Origin: JALHST01 sp963798435
Lineage (GTDB): Bacteria > Bacteroidota > Bacteroidia > Flavobacteriales > Flavobacteriaceae
Direction of reading: 5' to 3'
Length of the DNA stretch: 64,000 nt
NCBI GenBank assembly: GCA_963798435.1
Contig: CAWCTF010000008.1
Location: 479,465-543,464 of the forward strand
In this document: positions 18,931 through 26,488 of the stretch, piece after piece
Layout of the letters: each line of letters starts with the position of its first letter
Position numbering within the stretch: position 1 is the first letter of the stretch
Program-made: the position numbers and the translations under genes
Notes under the pieces: model-generated
Seen by the model: only the letters and a program-made list of their open reading frames with translations
Told to the model about the DNA's origin: nothing
The model's database searches: none

Positions 18931-19925
18931 CACAATCGATGAATCACAGCCAAAGGAAACAGCGATACAGGCAACTTTATATGTTTATAGGGCTTGCCCT
19001 GTTGTATGTGGTTGTTGGGTATTCCCAAAAGGAGCCACAATACACCCAATATATGTACAATATCGGCAGTTTTAACCCGGCCTATGTCGGGACCGTCGAA
19101 AAGCCCGAAGTGTCCCTACTCTATAGGGCACAATGGTTGAATATCGATGGTGCCCCACGCACCATCCGGGCTGGGGTCAATATGCCGTTTGCCGATACTG
19201 GCCATGGGCTCGGATTCAATATCGTAAATGATCAAATCGGGCCCTCTACCCAGACCTATTTTAATCTGGCCTATTCGTATGAAGTCGACCTTTCCGCGGC
19301 GATTAAATTATCGTTCGGGATGGATATCGGAGGAACATTATTAAACGTTGACTTTTCAAAAGGCACGTTCGAAAACCCGGGAGAACCTTTGAACAATCAG
19401 AACTTAAGCGAATTTTATCCCACCCTTGGCGGGGGGCTGTTTATGTACCAAGACGATCTATGGTACTTGGGCATATCGACCCCTAACTTTTTCGGCGATG
19501 GCATCTACAATGATAATGTGGCCCAGATCGTCGATGACAAATGGCAATTTAATTTTATAGGGGGGTATGTCTTTGAACTGAATGAAAACCTCAAACTAAA
19601 ACCCGCATTTTTAATCAACTATTTAAAGGGGGCCCCACTGAACACCAATGTGTCGGCCAATTTTCTGATCAATCAAAAATTCACGGCTGGCGCCTCCTAC
19701 CGTTTTGATAATGCGGTAAGTGCCTTGGCGGGATTTCAGATTTCAAGCAGTACATTCGTTGGGTACGCCTATGACTATAATACGAATCCGTTGGGCAAGT
19801 TTAATAGTGGGTCGCATGAGCTGATATTGAAATTTTATATAGGACAAGGAGTTAAGGGCGAAAAAGGCAATAAGCAGAATGCCAAGGGCAAACCAAAACA
19901 AATTGATACCCCGAGATTTTTCTAA
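18927..19925 (+). CDS. Type IX secretion system PorP/SprF family protein, partner of the adhesin
   Basis: A 332-residue outer-membrane barrel protein. The N-terminal hydrophobic segment (YMFIGLALLYVVVGYSQ) is a signal peptide, followed by the strongly conserved family start EPQYTQYMYNIGSFNPAYVG and strands to the C-terminus, which is a Lys-rich tail. The ATG overlaps the adhesin stop codon; an in-frame ATG at 18939 is also possible. The tight coupling fits the known pattern where SprF-like proteins are needed for export or attachment of one specific type-B substrate. Compared with the orphan family member at 7652-8644, this one is clearly paired. Confidence 0.93.
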   Translation: MTQSMNHSQRKQRYRQLYMFIGLALLYVVVGYSQKEPQYTQYMYNIGSFNPAYVGTVEKPEVSLLYRAQWLNIDGAPRTIRAGVNMPFADTGHGLGFNIVNDQIGPSTQTYFNLAYSYEVDLSAAIKLSFGMDIGGTLLNVDFSKGTFENPGEPLNNQNLSEFYPTLGGGLFMYQDDLWYLGISTPNFFGDGIYNDNVAQIVDDKWQFNFIGGYVFELNENLKLKPAFLINYLKGAPLNTNVSANFLINQKFTAGASYRFDNAVSALAGFQISSSTFVGYAYDYNTNPLGKFNSGSHELILKFYIGQGVKGEKGNKQNAKGKPKQIDTPRFF

Positions 19926-19938
19926 ATAACATCGAATT

Positions 19939-21870
19939 ATGCAAGTAAGGATCTTTATACTGTTATTGGGCTTGAACATCGGTTTTGTGATGGCACAAGA
20001 AAAAAAATCCAAGGCAGATATTTATTTTTATGAATATGCCTATGCCGATGCCATTCGTGAATATCAAAATGAAATGCGAAAGGCACCCCTTTCGAGCCAG
20101 CAGATGTTGAACCTGGCCGATGCCTATTTTCACCTAGGCAATTATAATAATGCCTCGAAGATTTACATTGATGTAAACAAGAAGGATTCCCTCTTGACGA
20201 ATTTCCAGTTTAATAAGATGCTTCAAAGCCTATCAAAATCTTCGGAAAAGGAACGGGTACTGGCCTTCCTAAATACACGAAAACCTTTATTGTCAAAAGA
20301 ATTATTAGAGAATACCGATTTTAATGAGGAACTGCTGGCAAGCACCTCAGACGATGGCCTGACCTATGAAATATTCAATATCAATGGCAACAGCCCCCAA
20401 TCTGATTTTTCACCGGCCTTCTACAAAGACAAACTATTGTTCAGCAGCGGTAGGGGTGAAAAGTCGAGAAAGTCGTATGGCCCTTCTGGGGAATCGTTTC
20501 TCGATATCTATGTGGCAAACCTACGGCAAGATGGCAATGTTTTGAATCCGAATAAGTTCCTTGGAATTCCCGATTCAAAATTCCACAAATCGACGCCTTA
20601 TTATTCTAAGGAAACCGAACAATTGTTTTACATTTTATCGAATACCCAAAACGATGAACTGGCCTTCGACGAAAACGGTAAAAACGCGCTAGCTATTGGA
20701 ATTGTCGACCGAAATGGCGTCTTTAATTTTTTATTGAAAGATCTTAGTTCCTCTTTTTATTATCCCTTTTATCAAGATACAAAAGGCAAATTGTTTTTTG
20801 CGGCGCAATTAGATGACAGTTATGGGGGTACCGATATTTACTATGTCTCTACCAACGGAGGGCAGATCGTATCGCAACCCATCAATCTGGGACCGCGTAT
20901 AAATTCGCCTGGGAACGAAATCGCGCCGTATGTACTTGGCAATAGCCTCTTTTTTTCCTCCGATGTTTTTTACGGTCTGGGGGGAATGGATATTTATAAA
21001 TCGAATATACAAGGCGATGGCACTTATAGTATCCCTGTCAACCTTGGAAAGGGCATTAATTCTTCTGCAGACGATTTTGGGATGATCATCAAGGAAAACG
21101 ATCAAGATGGGTTTACGGGCTATTTTGCTTCCAATAGGGCTGGGGGCAAGGGCAATGATGATATCTATAATTTTACGGTCAACAAACTGCCCGGACTTAG
21201 GACCTTGGTTCTTCATGGAAAATTGAGCAAACCTGATTCAGGTCAGGCCGTTGACAACGCTACCATTCGCATTCTCGATGAAAACAATAATGTGCTTAAG
21301 CAACTGGTAAGTGATGAAGATGGAGCGTATAAATTCGAAATCCCGTGGCGGGACAACATTGTATTCGAGGTGAAAAAGGATCGGTTTTCCTCATTTGAGA
21401 GCCGCATTGATAAAAAAGCGCTCGAACAGCTTCAAAATGCCCCTTTTGATATCCAGATGTTGCTACTTGACGATGTGATAACGGTCAAAGAGGATCAACC
21501 GGTCTTAAAACTTAAGGACCTGGCTTTCATTACTGGAAAAAGTGCCATTACCCCAGAGATTGAACTCGAGTTAAACAAGGTGTTGGAAATCGTCAAGAAT
21601 TTCCCCCAAATGAAACTCCGTATCGAATCACATACCGACAGCAAGGGATCAAGTACTTCCAATAAAAAACTTTCACAAGACAGGGCCAACGCAATCAAGT
21701 CGTATCTGTTAAAGAACGGCATGCCAGAGGCGAATATCTTGGATGCCATCGGATTTGGTGAGGAACGCCTTGTGAATGATTGCAAGGATGGGGTGTATTG
21801 CCTTGATTTTTTACATAAGCAAAATGTTCGGACCTATTTTATCGTGGTGAATAACGATCAATTAAACTAG
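19939..21870 (+). CDS. OmpA family protein with TPR and PD40-type repeats
   Basis: A 643-residue envelope protein. A signal peptide (RIFILLLGLNIGFVMAQ) is followed by TPR-like helices (~25-110), a beta-propeller of WD40-like PD40 motifs (SDFSPAFYKDKLLFSSGR, LFFSSDVFYGLGGMDIY, YFASNRAGGKGNDDIY), a carboxypeptidase-regulatory-like domain (~415-490) and an OmpA peptidoglycan-binding domain (~525-643; IESHTDSKGSSTSNKKLSQD). This architecture matches the OmpA proteins that accompany PorP/SprF in T9SS loci, close to PorE. It follows the PorP/SprF gene by 13 bp in the same operon. It probably anchors the secretion or adhesin complex to peptidoglycan. Confidence 0.93.
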   Translation: MQVRIFILLLGLNIGFVMAQEKKSKADIYFYEYAYADAIREYQNEMRKAPLSSQQMLNLADAYFHLGNYNNASKIYIDVNKKDSLLTNFQFNKMLQSLSKSSEKERVLAFLNTRKPLLSKELLENTDFNEELLASTSDDGLTYEIFNINGNSPQSDFSPAFYKDKLLFSSGRGEKSRKSYGPSGESFLDIYVANLRQDGNVLNPNKFLGIPDSKFHKSTPYYSKETEQLFYILSNTQNDELAFDENGKNALAIGIVDRNGVFNFLLKDLSSSFYYPFYQDTKGKLFFAAQLDDSYGGTDIYYVSTNGGQIVSQPINLGPRINSPGNEIAPYVLGNSLFFSSDVFYGLGGMDIYKSNIQGDGTYSIPVNLGKGINSSADDFGMIIKENDQDGFTGYFASNRAGGKGNDDIYNFTVNKLPGLRTLVLHGKLSKPDSGQAVDNATIRILDENNNVLKQLVSDEDGAYKFEIPWRDNIVFEVKKDRFSSFESRIDKKALEQLQNAPFDIQMLLLDDVITVKEDQPVLKLKDLAFITGKSAITPEIELELNKVLEIVKNFPQMKLRIESHTDSKGSSTSNKKLSQDRANAIKSYLLKNGMPEANILDAIGFGEERLVNDCKDGVYCLDFLHKQNVRTYFIVVNNDQLN

Positions 21871-21890
21871 CTTATCAGCTTGAAAATTGC

Positions 21891-23144
21891 TTAGAATACG
21901 ACCATCCAAAAGTACAGCAGCGAAAAAAGGGAAAGAAAAACGATACCGGCATAGGTGAGCATTTGCAGCCACTTTTTTGGGTGATCAGCTTTCGGTACAT
22001 CTTCGCTCGTCACGTTTAACAAGTTCATATAGCCTATAATCGGGGCGACTACAAACGATACGAAGGTCGCGAGGGCGACCAATTGCCCCATATTTGCTGA
22101 AAAAGCAGTAATTACTACAAAATTAATCAGGGCAAGCACTACAACAGTAAGGGCATAAAAGACCTTTTTAACCTGGGGTATTTTCTTTGGAAAGAGCAAG
22201 TGTAAAATATCGAGACTTACCCTGGCAACCGCATCGTGCGCCGTCATACAGGTACTGAACATCGTTGCAAAGGCCGAAATCGCAATAAAAATATACGCCC
22301 ATGGGCCGATATGCACTGTAAACATACTTACCACCTGATCGGCAAAGGTCACCGCATTGCCACTGAGCACAGTATTGGTGCCGTATAAGGTCATCACCCC
22401 TATGGTTAAAAAAAACAACGCCAATATAGCCGTCATGATATAGCCGATATTAAAGTCCTGCAAGGATTGCCTTAAAGTAGGTTTGCCCGCTTTGGCCTTC
22501 CATTTTTCAATACTCCATAAACTTACCCAACTCGAAGCCTCTACAGTAGTCGGCATCCATCCCATAAGACTGATGACAAAAAGAATCCCCACATCGTTGA
22601 AGAGGGCCACTGGTTCAAAATTATCTACGGAAGCTACCTGCCCTTTGAAAATCACTAACATCGTGGTAATCACAAGGGCCACGAATAAAATGGTAACCAA
22701 AATCTTGAGGGAGTTTTCTAGAAATTTATACCGACCGATTATAAGCAGCAGGGTTATGAAAATAAAAAGGCCCAAAGCGGCCATGGCAATTGAAACCCCC
22801 GATAATTTAAAAAGGTTGATCAACAAGCCAGCGGTCACCGTATACAAGGCCGCCAGAATGGTAAAGGTCGTAATCAAGTTGATAAGGGCGTAGAACCAAA
22901 GATAGCCCTTACCGCGGTTCAGATAGCCCTCGATCAATGAGGTATTGGTCGCATGGGTATAGCGCACGCCGAATTCGAAAAAGGGATATTTGAACACATT
23001 GGCCAGAATGATCGGGATGATCATGATCCAGCCATATTGCGCCCCTGCCTTGGTGGAAAGGACCAAATGTGAAGTACCGATGGCCATGCTGGCAAATAGC
23101 AGCCCAGGACCGAGATTTTTCAGAAAGGTGATGGTTTTTGACAT
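21891..23144 (-). CDS. NRAMP-like metal transporter lacking canonical metal-binding motifs
   Basis: A 417-residue inner-membrane protein with 11 or so transmembrane helices and the NRAMP fold pattern. Helix 1 reads LGPGLLFASMAIGTSHLVLS, where typical NRAMP proteins carry DPGN. Helix 6 reads GWMPTTVEASSW where they carry an MPH-type motif. Asp, Asn and Met ligands are thus missing or changed. It may move another divalent ion such as Mg, or use altered chemistry. Convergent with the OmpA gene. Substrate is an open question. Confidence 0.85.
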   Translation of the reverse strand: MSKTITFLKNLGPGLLFASMAIGTSHLVLSTKAGAQYGWIMIIPIILANVFKYPFFEFGVRYTHATNTSLIEGYLNRGKGYLWFYALINLITTFTILAALYTVTAGLLINLFKLSGVSIAMAALGLFIFITLLLIIGRYKFLENSLKILVTILFVALVITTMLVIFKGQVASVDNFEPVALFNDVGILFVISLMGWMPTTVEASSWVSLWSIEKWKAKAGKPTLRQSLQDFNIGYIMTAILALFFLTIGVMTLYGTNTVLSGNAVTFADQVVSMFTVHIGPWAYIFIAISAFATMFSTCMTAHDAVARVSLDILHLLFPKKIPQVKKVFYALTVVVLALINFVVITAFSANMGQLVALATFVSFVVAPIIGYMNLLNVTSEDVPKADHPKKWLQMLTYAGIVFLSLFSLLYFWMVVF

Positions 23145-23214
23145 GGGTGTTGGTTGACCTTAAATTACTGATTTTTGGGCAGGCATATCCTATGATATTT
23201 GAATTTTCAAATCG

Positions 23215-24012
23215 TTACCAACCTCCTGAAGCTCCACCGCCACCGAAGCCACCGCCGCCGAAACCACCCCCAAAACCGCCTCCGCCTCCGAAGCCGCCAC
23301 CACTTCCGAAGCCACCGCCCGAACGGCCACTTCGTCCCATATTACTGAGGATGATCATATCCCAAAGGCTCAACCCAGTAATCCACGCTTCCCGCCATTC
23401 CCGCCTCGGTTCCCTTTGTTGCGATTGGCCAAAATAATAAGGATGATAAAAAAAATGATAAAAGGGAGCAAAGACTTGAATGGAAAACCGTTGGGTTCCT
23501 CAAAGCTGCGTTCTTCCTTAAATTCGCCCGTAAGTACTTGAAAGATTGCATCGGCCCCATCATTCAGTCCGGCATAGTAGTCATTATTTTTAAATTGGGG
23601 TATAATAACGTTTTCAATAATTCGACGTGACATGGCATCCGTGAGATTGCCCTCGACGCCATACCCCGTGTTAATGGCAATCTTTCGGTCGTCCTTGGCC
23701 AGGAGTATTAAAATACCATTATCCTTTCCAGCTTGCCCAATGCCCCATTTTTGACCCCATTGGGCCCCCAAATAGTTGATCTTCCTCCCCTTCGGTTGAA
23801 CGAATTATGGCAATTACGATTTGTGTAGAAGTGCTGTCGGAATAGCGAATAAGTTTTTGTTCAAGGGTCTTTTCCTGACCTTCGGGCAGCAGGTTTATGT
23901 AATCATAGACACTGGTCTGTAATTTGGGTTTTTCGGGAATTTGGTATTGTGCAAAGCAGGCGGTGTACCAGCAAAAGACCAAAATAGATAGACTACCCTT
24001 TCGATACCTCAT
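23215..24012 (-). CDS. TPM domain membrane protein with Gly-rich tail (YgcG-like), two frameshifts
   Basis: When repaired this gives about 265 residues. A signal peptide (LSILVFCWYTACFAQ) precedes a TPM domain (~25-165, including QIVIAIIRSTEG and GILILLAKDDRKIAINTGYG), a transmembrane helix (PFIIFFIILIILAN) and a C-terminal tail of FGGG repeats ending ASGGW. The frame breaks at 23778-23781 (GAAGATC on the minus strand; removing one base restores INYLGAQWGQKW) and at ~23372-23378 (one base missing before LSLWDMIILSNMGRS). The start is ATG 24012, overlapping the upstream TPM gene by 20 bp. It is the last gene of the LemA-TPM operon. The role of the family is not firmly known; links to envelope stress and respiratory complex repair have been proposed. 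Confidence 0.85.
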
Positions 24013-24430
24013 TGCTAAGTTCATTTGTATCGCCCTGTATCCATGGGAAATGCGCTTGTAATTCCTTACCGGCTTTTTCAATTCCGGCTACAAGACCTTG
24101 TTTAAATTCGCCTTTGGCAAAATGGGCTTGGATCGTATCTTTCGTCGATTCCCAAAAATCAGGAGGTACCACTTGGTGAATGCCCTTATCCCCATAAATC
24201 GAAAATTTACGGGCATTGACGGCAACATAGATCAATACGCCGTTCCCATCCTTGGTATTGTCCATTTTGAGCATGTGGAAAACTTCTTTCGCCCGTAGTA
24301 AATGATCTTGACCCACGTGCGATTCAATATGCACCCGAATTTCCCCGGAAGTATTTTTTTCTGCTTCCAGGATGGCCTGTACAATCTCCTCCTCTTCCTC
24401 GCTCGTCAAAAAATCGGCTACTCTGGACAT
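23993..24430 (-). CDS. TPM domain protein (cytoplasmic type)
   Basis: A TPM-domain protein of about 145 residues with no signal peptide. It starts SRVADFLTSEEEEEIVQAIL and includes GEIRVHIESHVG, GVLIYVAVNARKFSIYGDKG and FKQGLVAGIEKAGKEL, the full TPM pattern. It lies between LemA and the second TPM protein, and overlaps LemA's last codons only slightly or abuts them. The family is often found with LemA. An in-frame ATG 9 bp further upstream (24439) would overlap LemA by 4 bp and is also possible. Confidence 0.9.
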   Translation of the reverse strand: MSRVADFLTSEEEEEIVQAILEAEKNTSGEIRVHIESHVGQDHLLRAKEVFHMLKMDNTKDGNGVLIYVAVNARKFSIYGDKGIHQVVPPDFWESTKDTIQAHFAKGEFKQGLVAGIEKAGKELQAHFPWIQGDTNELSNEVSKG

Positions 24431-24435
24431 TGAAA

Positions 24436-25036
24436 TCACTTAAATTCGAAGTTCACATCAGGTGCTTTTTCAGATCCCGCATCGGCTTTATATCGTGCCA
24501 TTTCCTTGAAACCAAAAAGACTTGCTAACAATTTGCCTGGAAATTTCGTCGTGTGCACGTCATAGGTATTTACAGCTTCATTAAAGCGATCACGTGCAAC
24601 GTTGATTCGGTTTTCAGTGCCTTCCAATTGTGATTGTAATTCCAGGAAATTTTGATTGGCCTTCAGATTCTGGATAGCGTTCCACCACGACCATCAATTT
24701 TCCCAAAGCGCCGGTCAGGCCACTTTGAGCCTCCTGAAAGGCCGCCATTTTCTCGGGGGTAAGGTTGTTGGCATCGATGGTAGTCGCGGTCGCCTTTGCA
24801 CGGGCATTGATAACATCGGTCAAGGTGCCTCGCTCAAAATCGGCAGCACCCTGTACTGTTTTGACCAAATTACCGATGAGGTCGTTTCGTCGTTGATAGC
24901 TGCTTTCTACATTCGACCAGGCTGTTTTCGCAGCGGCCTCATATTCCACGGCCGTATTATTGAAGCCGACGGCCCATTGGTATAAGCCAACAGCTACGAC
25001 AACCAGAACGATGAGTATGATTAATCCTTTTTTCAT
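24436..25036 (-). CDS. LemA family protein, one frameshift
   Basis: When repaired this encodes 199 residues. The N-terminal membrane helix (GLIILIVLVVVAVGLYQWAV) is followed by the LemA helical domain with ESSYQRRNDLIGNLVKTVQG and GLTGALGKLMVVVERYP. The frame breaks at AGATTC (24665-24671 on the plus strand, AGAATCTG on the coding strand). Removing one base restores LKANQNFLELQSQLEGTENR, an essentially invariant LemA segment, and the frame then runs to the stop. LemA proteins are membrane-anchored helical bundles of uncertain function. It follows the MerR gene by 30 bp. Confidence 0.9.
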
Positions 25037-25066
25037 TTCAATGTATCTTTTAAGTTAGTTTGAACG

Positions 25067-25396
25067 CTATAGTTGATCTTTGATTTTTATGAGCTCGGCC
25101 TTGACCCTTTCCAATTTTTGGATGATGTCAAAATTCGATAAGGTCTTTTGCTTATCTTCTTTTAAATGGATTTTCGCGCCTTCTAAGGTAAAGCCGCGTT
25201 CTTTGACCAGATGGTAGATTATTTGAAGATTTTTTATGTCTTCAGGCGTAAATTTTCGGTTTCCCTTTGCATTCTTCTTAGGTTTCAAGACATCAAATTC
25301 CTTTTCCCAAAAACGTATCAATGACGCATTGACATCAAAGGCCCTTGCGACTTCGCCGATTCCATAATATCTTTTATCAGGTAGGTCTATTTGCAT
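25067..25396 (-). CDS. MerR family transcriptional regulator
   Basis: A 109-residue regulator. The winged-helix MerR DNA-binding domain occupies residues ~8-80 (YYGIGEVARAFDVNASLIRF, then WEKEF, KGNRKFTPEDIKNLQIIYHL), followed by a short coiled coil for dimerisation and no effector domain. Its ATG overlaps the M23 peptidase stop codon by 1 bp (TAATG), so it is part of this operon. It may regulate the operon itself, but that is inference. The ligand is unknown, and the absence of C-terminal Cys residues argues against metal sensing. Confidence 0.92.
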   Translation of the reverse strand: MQIDLPDKRYYGIGEVARAFDVNASLIRFWEKEFDVLKPKKNAKGNRKFTPEDIKNLQIIYHLVKERGFTLEGAKIHLKEDKQKTLSNFDIIQKLERVKAELIKIKDQL

Positions 25397-26373
25397 TAAT
25401 CAAGGGATTGATTTTCTTGTGTAGCATATTTCAGCATGTTTTCAAATTCTTCCGGAGTCAAACTTCCATAGTAGAAGTTTATCGGGTTGATGCGATCCCC
25501 ATCTTTCCAAACCTCGTAATGAAGATGAGGCCCTTCCGATCTTCCAGTGCTTCCTACGAATCCAATCAGATCGCCCCGCTTCACCTTTTGGCCGACTTTC
25601 ACGTTGTACTGGCTTAAATGCCCATAAAGACTCATATATCCGTAGCCATGCTCGATGCGAATGTGCTTCCCGTAACCTGATGAATTGTTGTCGGCACGAC
25701 TCACCTTGCCATCCCCCGAAGCGTAGACCGGCGTGCCCTTCGGTGCGGTAAAATCCATTCCCCAATGCATTTTTCGTGCTTTTGTAAAGGGGTCCGAGCG
25801 CCAACCATACCCTGAGGCCATCCGTGTCAAATTTTCATTTGCTATGGGTTGAATAGCAGGTATTGCGGCCAATAATTTTTCTTTTTCCTCGGCGAGTAAT
25901 GATATTTCGTCCAATGATTTCGACTGGATGGCCAATTGTTTTTTAATAATATCCAACCGTTTGGTGGTGGCGATTACCATCTCCGAGTTATTAAAACCCT
26001 CAAGCTCCTTATAACGGTTTACGCCTCCAAAACCAGCCCTTCGTTGTTCATCAGGAATCGGGTTGGCTTCAAAATAGAGGCGATAGATATTATTGTCGCG
26101 TTCCTCGACATTTGCCAGGACATCTTCGATTTGCTCTAACTTCTTGTTTAAAAGTTGAAATTGGAGTTCATAATTATTAACCTCGCGGGTCAATGAGAGT
26201 TCCCTAGGCGTATTGATAAGGCTGGTATTCAACAAAAGTAAAAGTCCCATCAATCCAAAAAGCAGGGACCCCAAAAAGAAAAACGCGATATTTCGGTAAC
26301 GTCTTGATTTTTTTGGTTCTATCTTCCGATAGGAAAGGGTGTCTGGATCGTAATAATATTTTACTTTAGACAT
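25396..26373 (-). CDS. M23 family metallopeptidase (LytM-type), membrane anchored
   Basis: A 325-residue peptidoglycan endopeptidase-like protein. It has one N-terminal transmembrane helix (IAFFFLGSLLFGLMGLLLLL), a coiled-coil region (~55-170) and a C-terminal M23 domain (~190-310) with the zinc ligands HWGMDF and HLHYEVW intact. Anchored in the inner membrane and facing the periplasm, it probably cleaves peptide cross-links during growth or division. This architecture is common in Bacteroidota, next to alaS and MerR. It heads the M23-MerR-LemA-TPM-TPM operon and is divergent from alaS. Confidence 0.94.
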   Translation of the reverse strand: MSKVKYYYDPDTLSYRKIEPKKSRRYRNIAFFFLGSLLFGLMGLLLLLNTSLINTPRELSLTREVNNYELQFQLLNKKLEQIEDVLANVEERDNNIYRLYFEANPIPDEQRRAGFGGVNRYKELEGFNNSEMVIATTKRLDIIKKQLAIQSKSLDEISLLAEEKEKLLAAIPAIQPIANENLTRMASGYGWRSDPFTKARKMHWGMDFTAPKGTPVYASGDGKVSRADNNSSGYGKHIRIEHGYGYMSLYGHLSQYNVKVGQKVKRGDLIGFVGSTGRSEGPHLHYEVWKDGDRINPINFYYGSLTPEEFENMLKYATQENQSLD

Positions 26374-26430
26374 GAATGGATTTTATCCTATTTTTGTGCA
26401 TTCTCTTTAATACGGACATATCACAATAAA

Positions 26431-26438
26431 CAAATATA
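26431..26438 (-). promoter_or_regulatory. -7 promoter box of the M23-MerR-LemA-TPM operon
   Basis: On the minus strand TATATTTG, a perfect TANNTTTG, lies 57 bp before the M23 ATG. No TTG sits at the right -33 distance. It is in the divergent spacer shared with alaS. Confidence 0.5.
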
Positions 26439-26488
26439 AAAATTGTTTTGAAGATACCGTTAAAATTATAAAAAGCTTACCAATTTCT

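Noticed and set aside
23138..23437. Proline-rich 99-residue plus-strand ORF
   Set aside because: It is the antisense of the FGGG-repeat tail of the TPM protein, whose frame is supported by homology.
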